From the NCBI RefSeq assembly GCF_034424375.1, contig NZ_CP139965.1, positions 2,728,001-2,792,000 of the forward strand: a DNA stretch of 64,000 bases, in the 5' to 3' direction. The translations under genes were made by a program, and so were the position numbers. The DNA comes from Paraburkholderia kururiensis (GTDB lineage: Bacteria > Pseudomonadota > Gammaproteobacteria > Burkholderiales > Burkholderiaceae). Under the pieces are notes generated by a model, which saw nothing but the letters and a program-made list of their open reading frames with translations, ran no database searches and was not told where the DNA came from. This document shows, piece by piece, positions 17,801-26,587 of this stretch (position 1 is the stretch's first letter; each line of letters begins with the position of its first letter).

Positions 17801-18611
17801 GCTCGCTCGCTTCGGCGAGCAGGCTCACGATGGTGTCGCGCTCCGCGCACCAGAGTTCGCGTGCGGCATCGAAGCGCGCCTGCGCGTCTTCGCCGGTTGC
17901 GGCTGCATCGGCCCGGCCATCCCAGCGCAGCACGGCGAGCGGTTTCTTGAGCCGGCGCGCCAGTTGCGCGTCGAGCGATGCCGGACCCGCACGGTTCGCC
18001 ACGAGCCAGGCGGCAAACGCGGGATGCGCGGCCGCGACCGGTTCGACCTGTTCACGCCAGAAGTCCGCGGCCAGCTCGAAGCGTAGCGACGCGTCGTCGG
18101 CCTCCATTTCGAACGCGAACGGCATCGCCGCCGCGAACGGCGCTTCCTGCAGCGCGCGCTGGCAGAACGCGTGGATGGTGTGAATGGCCGCCTGGTCGAA
18201 CATCCGCAACGCGCGACGCACGCGTTTCGCGGCGGTATCGAGGTCGATGCCGCGCTCCGGTGCGAGCGTGGTTTCGAAGAGACGCACGACGAACGGATCG
18301 AGGTCGTCCGGCTCCGCCTCGCCCTCTCCGTCTCGCTCCGCGATGGCCCGTTCGATCTCGCGATGAAGCTGCGCAAGACGGCCGCGAATGCGCTCGTGCA
18401 GTTCCGCCGTGGCCGCTTTCGTGAAGGTGACGACGAGTATCTCGTCGGCCTTGCAGTCCTTCTCCAGCAACAGGCGCACGTAGAGCGCGCAGATGTTCCA
18501 GGTCTTGCCGGTTCCCGCCGACGCTTCGATCTGGTTGACGCCGTCGAGCGGGCACGCGAACACGTCGAGTTCGGCGGGCGCGTCGTGGCGCTGCGTGGTG
18601 GCGGCGGTCAT
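14850..18611 (-). CDS. recB: Exodeoxyribonuclease V beta subunit RecB
   Basis: RecB is the 3'-5' helicase and the nuclease of RecBCD. Of 1253 residues, the helicase shows Walker A IEASAGTGKTWN (residues 28-39), VVTFTKAATAELHERI, LIDEFQDTDPLQFSIF (motif II), LVGDPKQAIYSFRAADL (motif III) and VHKSKGLEYAVVF. The C-terminal nuclease domain has GFIDMIVEHDGRYWIVDWKSN, with the Asp and the Asp-x-Lys metal site. It is full length and appears intact. Both ends overlap neighbours by four bases (ATGA with recC upstream and recD downstream). Confidence 0.97.
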   Translation of the reverse strand: MTAATTQRHDAPAELDVFACPLDGVNQIEASAGTGKTWNICALYVRLLLEKDCKADEILVVTFTKAATAELHERIRGRLAQLHREIERAIAERDGEGEAEPDDLDPFVVRLFETTLAPERGIDLDTAAKRVRRALRMFDQAAIHTIHAFCQRALQEAPFAAAMPFAFEMEADDASLRFELAADFWREQVEPVAAAHPAFAAWLVANRAGPASLDAQLARRLKKPLAVLRWDGRADAAATGEDAQARFDAARELWCAERDTIVSLLAEASERLSKTSHKPEAVSAAIAAWSDWFAEGDCHAPPPRAALKLTASALKKATKIKFTPPEHAFFAMADTLAAAAEAAEAAQRARWLGLVEAWLDFAPTELSARKRTRRVVSFDDLLSNLYRALGAHPWLAQTLRARYPAALIDEFQDTDPLQFSIFSRIFAPRGPLFLVGDPKQAIYSFRAADLHTYLAARDAASHCYTLAVNQRSTRTIVDACNRLFETNPRAFVLDRLDYQPVRAGSRERPPLHDDAATGADFRVWMLPEGAKTEAAARDEDAMLSKSAAQRAASEACAQEIVRLLRGAREGRVTIGSAPLTPGNIAVLVQTHRQGSLVKRMLAAWGVGSVELAQASVFETLDAEQIERVLAAIDTPGDLRRLRAALATDWLGLDAAALWRLEQLADAPSGEDDPAHAADAMSWVERFSRYRALWHERGFAMMWRTLMRELRVAQRIVSGPEGERRLTDVNHLAELVQARASVTPGIAPTLRWLAAQRAQGGGEEAQLRLESDRNLVQIVTVHKSKGLEYAVVFCPFLNDGGLRDAPSSGLPDAREYHDEAGHAVLHYGCGEDEAREADRYAQREQAAERARLVYVALTRAVYRCYLVAGPYLASRSTRESQRSVLNWLVAGAGRDFETWLADPPDVPVLGEQWRALAGGPISVESLPKVAGRVPLQADIAAGARMQARASRRVLRDPWRLASFSSLVADGASRGEASSANEDARPDHDELADVTPDATPWIAARPAALPADDILAFPRGAAAGECLHRMFELADFSDPGTWPEAARRALVERPAPAAPELVPRLPAMMEKLLADVVAVDLVPGMTLASLDPARRLNEFEFVFPADALDLAALRALLLAHGYPDVALEPGTLRGFVKGFIDMIVEHDGRYWIVDWKSNHLGDAPEDYDAPSLGEAMSAHAYHLQALLYTVALHRYLRTRLRDYTYDTYIGGYLYLFVRGVRVAWRASGKAGGVHVGRSSAALVEALDALMGGGEA

Positions 18612-21600
18612 GACGCGCTCCGCAGATGGGCGACGAGCGGCTCGAACACGAGCGAGGTCAACGTGCCGAACGGCTCGTCCAGCGTAAGCGGCGTGCCGCG
18701 CAGCGCGATGCGCCAGGCGGGGTCGTCGGACTCGCCGCCTGTGCGGTCGTTGATCCAGGCGCCCTGCGCAGCGGATTCGCTCTCGGTGAACTTCTTCCAT
18801 GCGCTCCTCGGAAAGAAGCGCAGCGGCAACATCTGCCCCGCCCGATAGAGCGCGGCGAGCGGCGCGAGGCTATCGAGCGGCGCATCCACGGGAGCGAATT
18901 CAAACGTTTCGCCGTTGCCGTGCCACACCGTGCGGCGAGGGCCGGTGGGCTGCGCCGCGCAATAGACGAGGTGCGCAAGCCACGCGGCCAGGTAGTCGCG
19001 CGCGCCGGGACGGGCATAACGGAAAATCACCTGGCCGTTTTCCGTGAGCAGATTCAGCGAACCGTGCAATTCGAGCGGCGCCGCCTCGGCGGCTTCGCGT
19101 AAGGTCTGCTCGTGCGCACCGAAGAGCGCAACGTCGTCTGTGTGCGGCCAGCGCGGATCGATGGTGAGCGCGAACGGCAACCGTTCGACGCCACCGGCAA
19201 TCTCGCTCTGCACCCGGTCCGCGAGTAGCCGCAACGCGTTGAGTTCGCGCTCTCGCCACACGGCGCCCGTCGCACCGCCGGGCAATTCGGGACTCGCCAC
19301 GGCCACGCGCCGCGCGCGCTCCAGCGCATCGGTGCGCTCCTGCGTGTCGAGCAGCATGGGCATGAGGCGCGCCGCAAGTGCGTCGCTGCCGGCGTAGTCG
19401 AGCTCGAACGGCTCGGTGTCGAGCAGTTCCGCCTGAGCGTCTGCGAGCACGATGCCGAGCCGGTCTCTCAGCAGCGCGCGCGCGGGATGACGCCAGAAGC
19501 GCTGGAAGTCGTCGAACGCGACGAGCGACGCGGTGCTGGCCGGCAACGGCCGCGAGAAGAACGGCGGGCGTGCTTCGACGTGCCGCGATGCGAGCAGTTC
19601 GGCCAGTTCGGCGCGGTCGGCGTCGTAGGTGAACAGGGCGCGTGCGGCCTCGCCTGTCGCGGCCCGGCCTGACGCGGCGCGATCGGACCACGCCGCGAAG
19701 TAGTCGGCGGAGAACGGCTGAAGCGGATGGTCCACGATAAAGGCGCGTCGCGCGGCCTCGACCTCGTCGGGACCGGCGCCTTGCCCCGCCGATACCGTGG
19801 CGAGATGGTCGAGCAGTTCGTCCACGAGCGCGGCCGGCGGCAGCGGCGCGTTGTCGCGAATGCTGCGGCCCGTGTAGGCGATCAGCAGCCGGTCGCGCGC
19901 GGCGAGCAGCAGATCGAGGAACAGATTGCGCTCGTCGTCGCGCCGCTGACGGTCGCCCGGCTTGCTGAACGACGCCATGAGGTCGAACTCGTCGGCACGC
20001 GCGAGGCTCGGCAACACGCCGTCGTCCATGCCCAGCAGGCACACCACGCGGTATGGCAGGCCGCGCAGGCTCGTTAGCGACGAGAATGTGACGCTGCCCC
20101 ACGGCACGCCACCGCGCGCGGGATCGTCGAGCGCCTCGGCGAATGCCGTGCGCACGACTGCCGCGGGAATCACGGCGGCATCGGCACCGACGCCCATGCC
20201 GTCGGTCATGGCACGCACCATCGCGTCGATTGCGTCGCGTGCGCCCGCCAGCATCGGCGCGAAGGCCACACCGGAATCGAAGCATTGCGCGAGCGTGTCG
20301 AGCAGCAGCGCGCTCCACCCGGCAGGCGTGTTGCCTTCGGCACAGCGGCGCGCGAACGCGTCGATGTCGTCGACGAAACGGGCGAGCCGGCCGAGCAGTT
20401 CCGCCTCGGAACCGTCCGCACCTTCCACGGGTAGCCACGCGTCGACAGGTTCGCCGCCCTCAGGCAGCGCGTAGCCGAGAAAGAGCCGCGTGAGCGCGTC
20501 CGAGAACGTATGACGCGCGACGGGCACGTCCTCGCCCGTGGGCTCGGCAGGCACGAGTCCACGCCGTGCGCCCGCCGCCGCGAGCCATGTCTGGGCCGCT
20601 TCGAGCGCGGCGGCGTCGATGCCGTAACGCGCGGCGATCGCGTCGACGCGCAGCCACTCGATCAACTCCGGCGCACCGACGCTGCGCTCCGGCAACGCGA
20701 GCCAGTCGAGCAGCACGCGCGCCACGGGGTTGGCCTGCGACGGCGGCAAACCGGTGATGCGATAAGGGATGCGGCGCGTCTCGCCGGGCGACGCGATGCC
20801 GAATACCGCGTCGACCAGCGGACCGGCCGCGCCGAGGTCGGGCACGGCGACGAGCACGTCGGACGGCTGCAAGTCCTCGATCTCGTCGAACCAGCCGAGC
20901 AGCCGGTCGTGCAGCACTTCGAGCTGACGCGAGAGACTGTGGCACACATGCACTTCGATGCCATGCTCCGCGGGCACGGTATGCGTTTGCGTTTCGGGCT
21001 CGAGATCGAGCATCGCGTTCTGAATGCGCGCCAGCCACGTGGGCCGCGGGTTTCGCTCGTAAGCCGATGCCTCGCCCGATGCCGCGCTCTCGGTCAACTC
21101 ATGAATCATGTGCAGTTGCGCCTGCGTCTGCCGGCCCCATTCGGCCAGCAGCGGGTGCCCCACTTCGTGATAGTCGCGCTCGCCTGCTGCATCCAGCGCT
21201 TCGAGCCGCGCTTCGGTCACGATGTCGAACCAGAATTCGCGACACGGGTTGAGCATGTAGAGGCGCACGTCCATCCAGCGCGACAGTTCGCGCAACAGCG
21301 CCACGTGCAGCGGCGGCATGGTGGGCAACGCGAACACGCTCACAGCTTCCGGCCAGCGTGCCCGTGCCACGGCATCGAGGTCGAGTGTGCGCACGACGTC
21401 GAGAAAGCGGTAGGCAGGCGGCGTTGCATCGGCAAGCGGCCGGCCCTCGCCCGCCACTTCCTGCAACAGCGCGCGCCACAACGCCGCCTGCCAGCGCTCG
21501 TCTTCATGCTGGGCTTCGCTCGCACCGGGCAATTGCAGACGCGGCCCGGCAGCTGGCGCGGCCGCTTCGCCGGCGGCGGCCGCCAGGATCGAGTGGCCGG

Positions 21601-22057
21601 CCTGCCATTGCAGCAGCCACTCGGGCCGATAGGTCAGGTAGTGATCGAAGACCATGGCGATGCGCCGGGCCAGTTCATAGCGCATCGTGTCGTCGGCGGC
21701 ACGCAGATAGGTTCCGAGCCGCGGCGAGGCGAGCCACGGCGCGCCTTCGGCGCCGGCCGCGGCATCGAGCAAGCGATAACAGCGCCACACGAGCCGGTCC
21801 GGCGCGAACGGCGAATGCTCGGGCACCGGAATCACCCGACCGATCTGCGCCCACAGCCAACTCGCGAGGTAACCGAACGCGATGTTCGCGCACACGCCAT
21901 ACCGCCTCGCGATGTCGAGTTCCAGCTGGCGCCGCACCGCGGCGTTCGGCACGATGACCGGCTGCGCGCTCCACGGGTCTTCCGGCGCGTGCCGCAGGTC
22001 TTCGAGCAGCGCATCGGCGAGCGTCTCGTACCGGTTGGAATAGAAAAGCTGCAGCAT
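18608..22057 (-). CDS. recC: Exodeoxyribonuclease V gamma subunit RecC
   Basis: RecC holds RecB and RecD together and reads Chi sites as DNA passes through. The 1149-residue product begins MLQLFYSNRYETLADAL, the usual RecC N-terminus, with VIVPNAAVRRQLEL and CANIAFGYLASWLW. Inactivated helicase motifs continue through the middle, and the C-terminal part carries GVPWGSVTFSSLTSLRGLPY and LLGMDDGVLPS. The start at ATG 22057 is chosen over an upstream in-frame codon because AAAGG lies just before it and homology begins there. First gene of recC-recB-recD-arfB. Confidence 0.96.
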   Translation of the reverse strand: MLQLFYSNRYETLADALLEDLRHAPEDPWSAQPVIVPNAAVRRQLELDIARRYGVCANIAFGYLASWLWAQIGRVIPVPEHSPFAPDRLVWRCYRLLDAAAGAEGAPWLASPRLGTYLRAADDTMRYELARRIAMVFDHYLTYRPEWLLQWQAGHSILAAAAGEAAAPAAGPRLQLPGASEAQHEDERWQAALWRALLQEVAGEGRPLADATPPAYRFLDVVRTLDLDAVARARWPEAVSVFALPTMPPLHVALLRELSRWMDVRLYMLNPCREFWFDIVTEARLEALDAAGERDYHEVGHPLLAEWGRQTQAQLHMIHELTESAASGEASAYERNPRPTWLARIQNAMLDLEPETQTHTVPAEHGIEVHVCHSLSRQLEVLHDRLLGWFDEIEDLQPSDVLVAVPDLGAAGPLVDAVFGIASPGETRRIPYRITGLPPSQANPVARVLLDWLALPERSVGAPELIEWLRVDAIAARYGIDAAALEAAQTWLAAAGARRGLVPAEPTGEDVPVARHTFSDALTRLFLGYALPEGGEPVDAWLPVEGADGSEAELLGRLARFVDDIDAFARRCAEGNTPAGWSALLLDTLAQCFDSGVAFAPMLAGARDAIDAMVRAMTDGMGVGADAAVIPAAVVRTAFAEALDDPARGGVPWGSVTFSSLTSLRGLPYRVVCLLGMDDGVLPSLARADEFDLMASFSKPGDRQRRDDERNLFLDLLLAARDRLLIAYTGRSIRDNAPLPPAALVDELLDHLATVSAGQGAGPDEVEAARRAFIVDHPLQPFSADYFAAWSDRAASGRAATGEAARALFTYDADRAELAELLASRHVEARPPFFSRPLPASTASLVAFDDFQRFWRHPARALLRDRLGIVLADAQAELLDTEPFELDYAGSDALAARLMPMLLDTQERTDALERARRVAVASPELPGGATGAVWRERELNALRLLADRVQSEIAGGVERLPFALTIDPRWPHTDDVALFGAHEQTLREAAEAAPLELHGSLNLLTENGQVIFRYARPGARDYLAAWLAHLVYCAAQPTGPRRTVWHGNGETFEFAPVDAPLDSLAPLAALYRAGQMLPLRFFPRSAWKKFTESESAAQGAWINDRTGGESDDPAWRIALRGTPLTLDEPFGTLTSLVFEPLVAHLRSAS

Positions 22058-22331
22058 GGACCTTTGCGAAAGAGACGGCGGCGAACCGCGCCAAAACGGC
22101 ATGGATCACGGATGAGGCGACAGCATAACAAAGAGGACTTTCGGGCTGAACCCGGCCGAACGGACGAGGTCTGAGCGCAGGCAAAATCAGTTAGACTCAC
22201 CCGCAGTCTGTCGAGCCCATCGCCATACGGGCTTGCGTGCGGGTCCTGCTATGGCAGACGCTTCGCGGCGTTCCGTTTGACGTTCGGCCTTTCCTTTTTT
22301 GCCTCGCCCGTTTTCGAGACACTGGCAGTCG

Positions 22332-24749
22332 ATGCGCTACTCCGTCGAGATCAAGAAATTCCTCTACAGCCAGTATTTCTACGGCGGGTTGCGCATGGCG
22401 TTCGGGGTGTCGCTGCCCGCGGTGCTGAGCCTGATCGTATTCCACAACAGCGAGGTGGGTTTCACCATCGCCACGGGCGCGCTCGGCGCCTGCGTCGTCG
22501 ACATGCCGGGGCCGCTCAAGTACAAGCACAACGAGATGCTTGCGTGCAGCGTGATCGGCTTTCTGTCCGCGCTCGCAACGGGCCTTGCCACCGTGAACTC
22601 GGTGGCCCTGTGGTGCACCGTGGTGCCGCTCACGTTCGTGCTCTCGCTGATCGTGGTCTACGGCAACCGCTGGCCGCAGATCAGCTTCGCCACGCTGTTC
22701 ATGATGATCATGACGCTCGAGGAGCACTTCACGCCGCACGAGGCGCTCGTCAACGCCGCGTGGATTCTGGCGGGCGGCCTCTGGTACACGTACTGGGCCA
22801 CGCTCGTGAGCCGTCTGCTCATGGACCGCATCGAGCAGCAGGCCATTGCCGAAAGCGTGTTCGCGTGTGCCGATTATCTGCGCGCACGGGGCCAGTTCTA
22901 CGATCTCGACAACGACCTCGACGAGTGCTATCGCAATCTCGTCGCGAAGCAGATTGCGGCGGTGGAGCGCCAGGACGCGGCGCGCGACATCGTGCTGCGC
23001 AATCTGCCGCAACTGCGCAGCGGCAACCTGGACCCGCACCGCGCGATGCACTTCAACCTGTTCATCAATACGGTCGATCTGCACGAGCTTTTCGTGGGCG
23101 CGCACACCGACTACGCGCTCGTGCGCACCACGTTCGGCGGCTCCGACCTGCTCGTGTTCTACCGCGACCTGATCGACAAGGCCGCGGCCGACCTCGAAGA
23201 CATCGGCCTCGCCGTGCTGCAGAACCAGTCGCCGCGCGGCCGCATCAACGTCAAGGCGGAACTGCGCGCCATCGAGTACGAAATCGAACTCATGCGCGAA
23301 AACGAGCTGCCCGCGAAGAACCCGGAAGCGTACGCGGCCGTGGCCGCCACGTTCCGGCGCATCTGGAGCGCCACGCGGCTCATCGACCGCATGCGCAAGA
23401 GCCTCACGGGCGAGACGCCCACCACGCAAACGGAATTGCGCATCGACGAGGCGCTCTCGCGCTTCGTTTCCAGCCGCCGCGTGCCGTTCCGGCAGATTTT
23501 CTCGAACCTCACCATGGCGTCGCCCAGCTTCCGGCATGCGCTGCGCGTGACGATCGCCGTGGCCGTCGGCTTCTGGTTAGGCCGCCTGCTGCCGCTCACG
23601 AACGCCTACTGGATCGTGATGACCACGGTCATCATCCTGAAGCCGGGCTATTCGCTCACGAGGCAGCGCAACACGCAGCGGATCATCGGCACGCTCATCG
23701 GCTGCGCCGCCAGCATCGCCCTGATCCTCACCGTCAAGGAACCGCACGTGCTGATCGTGGTGATGTTCGCGTCGATGGTGATGAGCTACAGCCTGCTGCT
23801 CTTCAATTACGCGGCAAGCGTGGTGTTCACGTCGTCGTATGTGCTGCTGCTCTTTCATCTGCTCGCGCCGGGCAGCATGCGGATCATCGGCGAGCGCGCC
23901 ATCGACACCATGGTGGGCTGCGCCATCGCGATTGCCGCGAGCCACCTGTTCCCCTACTGGGAATACCGGCTCATGGGCAAGCTCGTGACGGACATGATCG
24001 CGGCAATGCGCCAGTATCTGGACGCCACGTGGTCGTGGATCGCACGGCCGGCGGCCGCGATGGCGACCAGCGCGGAGCTCGCCACCGAAACGGCGGCGCG
24101 CGTGCCGGCCATCGCAATGGCCACCGCTGCCCAGCCGGTGGCAAGCGGCGTGGCGGCAGTCGGGCCGGGCCAGCCGATGGTGGCAGCCGTGGGCAGCCGC
24201 GCCGCGGCTGCTTCGGCGTCGGCCACGGCGGGCGCGTCGGCGGCAGCGAGCGCGCTCGACCGCGACTTCCGCTATCGCCTCGCGCGCAAGAACGTCCACA
24301 TCGCGTTCGCCAATCTCGGCCAGGCATTCCAGCGCATGATGCTGGAGCCGAAGACCGTGCAAATGTTCGTGGCGGAACTCAACGACCTGCTGATCCGCAG
24401 CCATGCGCTCGCGTCGCAGATCACGGCTGCCGCGCCGCTCCTCAAGACCACGGCGCCGCTCCAGGACCATACCTCGCTCCAGCCGTTGCAGCGCGTTCTT
24501 CACACAGTGCGCGAAAACCTCTCGGCAGCCGACGAAGGCGTCGCGCCGCCCGCCGATCACACGGAGATCACGAAGCGCATCTCCCGCGAACTCGACGCGA
24601 TGGTGGTGGAAGCGGAAAAGTCGCCGGACTGCCCGGCCGACGCGGTGCACGAACTCAAGCTGCTCGCGCATCAGTGCAAGCAGATGCTCGCGGCGTCCTG
24701 GCTCATCCGCAAGGACGCGAGCGCGATCCGGTTGCCCGAAGAGGGATAG
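22332..24749 (+). CDS. FUSC-family (YccS/YhfK-like) inner-membrane protein
   Basis: The 805-residue product has two hydrophobic blocks, each of about five or six membrane segments, around residues 20-160 and 400-550, each followed by a long cytoplasmic helical region. This is the fusaric-acid-resistance/YccS architecture. Typical stretches are GVSLPAVLSLIVF, FTIATGALGACVVDMPGP and, in the second half, AYWIVMTTVIILKPGYSLTRQRNTQR. An Ala-rich linker lies near residues 570-640. Relatives export aromatic or toxic compounds, but many have no known substrate. No adjacent membrane-fusion partner is present, so I do not assign a substrate. Divergent from recC. Confidence 0.88.
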   Translation: MRYSVEIKKFLYSQYFYGGLRMAFGVSLPAVLSLIVFHNSEVGFTIATGALGACVVDMPGPLKYKHNEMLACSVIGFLSALATGLATVNSVALWCTVVPLTFVLSLIVVYGNRWPQISFATLFMMIMTLEEHFTPHEALVNAAWILAGGLWYTYWATLVSRLLMDRIEQQAIAESVFACADYLRARGQFYDLDNDLDECYRNLVAKQIAAVERQDAARDIVLRNLPQLRSGNLDPHRAMHFNLFINTVDLHELFVGAHTDYALVRTTFGGSDLLVFYRDLIDKAAADLEDIGLAVLQNQSPRGRINVKAELRAIEYEIELMRENELPAKNPEAYAAVAATFRRIWSATRLIDRMRKSLTGETPTTQTELRIDEALSRFVSSRRVPFRQIFSNLTMASPSFRHALRVTIAVAVGFWLGRLLPLTNAYWIVMTTVIILKPGYSLTRQRNTQRIIGTLIGCAASIALILTVKEPHVLIVVMFASMVMSYSLLLFNYAASVVFTSSYVLLLFHLLAPGSMRIIGERAIDTMVGCAIAIAASHLFPYWEYRLMGKLVTDMIAAMRQYLDATWSWIARPAAAMATSAELATETAARVPAIAMATAAQPVASGVAAVGPGQPMVAAVGSRAAAASASATAGASAAASALDRDFRYRLARKNVHIAFANLGQAFQRMMLEPKTVQMFVAELNDLLIRSHALASQITAAAPLLKTTAPLQDHTSLQPLQRVLHTVRENLSAADEGVAPPADHTEITKRISRELDAMVVEAEKSPDCPADAVHELKLLAHQCKQMLAASWLIRKDASAIRLPEEG

Positions 24750-24855
24750 AAAGCGGGGTAGGAAAAAGCGGAGGCGAAACGAAGCGCGTTATCGCGGGTG
24801 GCCCGAGCGGCGCGACACACCGCAACGGCGCGCCCCACCGCACGCGCCCCAGCGC

Positions 24856-24915
24856 GGCCTGCTGCACGGCTTATTGCATGGGCTATTGCAAGGCCTATTG
24901 CATGACCTATTGCGA
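24856..24915 (+). repeat. Five tandem 12-base repeats
   Basis: Five head-to-tail units with consensus GGCCTATTGCAT span 60 bases; the first is the most degenerate. The last unit overlaps the stop codon of the minus-strand gene at 24907. Period 12 keeps any reading frame. It could vary in copy number between strains. Confidence 0.7.
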
Positions 24916-25137
24916 GGCCGCGCTGGCAGCAGCAGCCGGCGCGCTGGCAGGTGCCGCAAGCGCCGTCGCAGCCGACGCAGCAGAGGCCGCCGCGGTAGAC
25001 GGCGCCTCGTTCGTTTCGTCGTATTCGCGCTTGCCGCGAATCGCGTTGAACAGCAGCGTGCCGATCACGAGCAGCACCGCCACCACGATGAAAATAGCAA
25101 CGCCAAGGGTGGGGTTCTTCTTTCGCGGATCGTTCAT
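24907..25137 (-). CDS. Small single-pass membrane protein of unknown function
   Basis: The 76-residue product starts MNDPRKKNPTLG, then has one membrane segment (VAIFIVVAVLLVIGTLLFNAI), a short charged stretch (RGKREYDETNE) and an Ala/Ser/Pro-rich tail of about 35 residues. No family function is known to me. The ATG at 25137 is preferred to an upstream GTG because the basic segment before the membrane helix then begins the protein, though no strong ribosome site is seen. The gene end lies in a 12-base tandem repeat, so the tail may vary in length. Confidence 0.65.
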   Translation of the reverse strand: MNDPRKKNPTLGVAIFIVVAVLLVIGTLLFNAIRGKREYDETNEAPSTAAASAASAATALAAPASAPAAAASAASQ

Positions 25138-25289
25138 GGGAGAGGCTCGGAATCGGAAGGATGGTGCGGACACGCCTGGCTGAACGGCCTGTCCAGCTTC
25201 GGCAGACCCGGCATTCTACGCCGCCGCACCTTGCGTTCGCCTTGCGCCTTGCTCACCGATGCGCCGAGCAGCGCGCGCCTGAGCGTGCA

Positions 25290-25766
25290 TTAACGCCCGT
25301 CCACCAACGCCGCCGGTCGCACGGGCAATGCCGTGGAGTATTTGATCTGCTCCATCGCGAAACTGGAGCTCACGTCGAACAACGGCACCGCGCGAATCAG
25401 CTGCTTGTAGACGCGGTCGTAGTCCTCGATGTCGGACACCACCACGCGCAGCAGGTAGTCCGTTTCACCGCTCATGCGATAGACCTCGACCACCTCGGGA
25501 ATGTCCTGCACCGCGCGCGTGAACTGCTGCGCCCACGCTTCGGTGTGCTCGTTCGTGCGCACCGCGACAAACACCGTCGTACCCACGCCCAACTTCTTCG
25601 GGTCGCATAGCGCCACCTGAGCGCGTATCACGCCGGTTTCCTTGAGACGCTGCACCCGCTTCCAGCACGGCGTCTGCGACAGGTTCACCCGCTGCGCCAG
25701 TTCCGCCACCGGCATCGTGGCGTCCTGCTGGAGCAATTCCAGCAGCTTCCGGTCGATGATGTCCAT
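25290..25766 (-). CDS. Lrp/AsnC-family regulator
   Basis: A 158-residue Lrp-type protein. The N-terminal helix-turn-helix is MDIIDRKLLELLQQDATMPVAELAQRVNLSQTPCWKRVQRL (split here by domain, residues 1-40). The C-terminal RAM ligand-binding domain follows, with VYRMSGETDYLLRVVVSDIEDYD. It usually forms octamers or dimers of dimers that sense an amino acid. The ATG at 25766 is used. It is divergent from a cysteine-dioxygenase-like gene, and the shared promoter holds a near-consensus Lrp box. This suggests it controls that gene in response to cysteine or a related thiol. Confidence 0.92.
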   Translation of the reverse strand: MDIIDRKLLELLQQDATMPVAELAQRVNLSQTPCWKRVQRLKETGVIRAQVALCDPKKLGVGTTVFVAVRTNEHTEAWAQQFTRAVQDIPEVVEVYRMSGETDYLLRVVVSDIEDYDRVYKQLIRAVPLFDVSSSFAMEQIKYSTALPVRPAALVDGR

Positions 25767-25785
25767 TCCCACACATCCCTTTGGA

Positions 25786-25800
25786 TAGAAATTTTTTCTA
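25786..25800. promoter_or_regulatory. Lrp-type operator
   Basis: TAGAAATTTTTTCTA is a perfect inverted repeat (6-3-6). It fits the E. coli Lrp consensus YAGHAWATTWTDCTR at 14 of 15 positions, by hand comparison. It lies 20 bases upstream of the lrp-like start and about 100 bases before the dioxygenase start. Confidence 0.6.
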
Positions 25801-25900
25801 CTTTTTTGGCCAGACGGGAAATTATATGGAAACCCTTTCTCCGCGCAAGCCGGTATAAATCGCAGTATCGAACCACAACGATCGCGTCCCGACCTCCGCC

Positions 25901-26587
25901 ATGAAACCCACCATCGAACCTACGCCCGTCCAGCCCTGCTTGCCGCCCACCGCTGCCATCCGGCACCTGTGCGACCAGTTGAATGCGGCGTTCGAAACGG
26001 GCGCGCCGGCATCCGCGTCGCCGCTTCATGCAAACGATGCCGCGTTTGCGCAGCGCGTCCGCTCGGCGCTGGCCGCCGCCGTCGCCGACCCGGAGCTGCT
26101 CGACGACCCGGCCCGCGAAGGCAATGCCCACGGTTACCGCCGCCATCTGCTCGCCGCGGACGCGCAAGGCCGCTACGCCATCGCGGCGCTCGTCTGGATG
26201 CCGGGCCAGGCGAGCCCCGTGCACGCGCATCACACGTGGTGCAGCTATGCGGTGGTCGAGGGCGAACTCACGGAATCGCTGTACGGCTGGAACGAGGCCC
26301 GCGGCGACGCGACCGCGCTTCGCACGCAGCCGCGTGCCGCCGGCGCCGTGTCGTTCACGCGCGCGGGACATGCGGCCATTCATCGGCTTGTCAACGAGAG
26401 CGGCCGACGCGCCGTGTCGTTACACGTCTACGGCGTGGCGGGCGCGCAGATCGCCACGCACGTGAACGATCTGGTTCGCGTGGCCGAAGGCGGTATCGAA
26501 GCGGTATCAAGCGCCTTACACCGCAACGGGCCAGCCATCGCACCCGACACCGTCGAAACACCCGCGCACGAAGCCGCGCCGAGCTAG
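25901..26587 (+). CDS. Cysteine-dioxygenase-family thiol dioxygenase
   Basis: A 228-residue cupin of the cysteine dioxygenase family. These enzymes use Fe(II) and O2 to turn a thiol such as cysteine into a sulfinate. Candidate iron ligands are His108 and His110 (SPVHAHHTWC) and His161 (AIHRLVNESG), with the family's later SLHVYG (His175). A cysteine (Cys114) sits near the position of the Cys-Tyr crosslink cysteine in CDO, one residue closer to the histidines. The 35-residue N-terminal and 45-residue C-terminal extensions are unusual. A TATAAA -10-like element lies near 25854. Divergent from the Lrp gene. Its stop shares a CTAG with the stop of mscS. Confidence 0.83.
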   Translation: MKPTIEPTPVQPCLPPTAAIRHLCDQLNAAFETGAPASASPLHANDAAFAQRVRSALAAAVADPELLDDPAREGNAHGYRRHLLAADAQGRYAIAALVWMPGQASPVHAHHTWCSYAVVEGELTESLYGWNEARGDATALRTQPRAAGAVSFTRAGHAAIHRLVNESGRRAVSLHVYGVAGAQIATHVNDLVRVAEGGIEAVSSALHRNGPAIAPDTVETPAHEAAPS

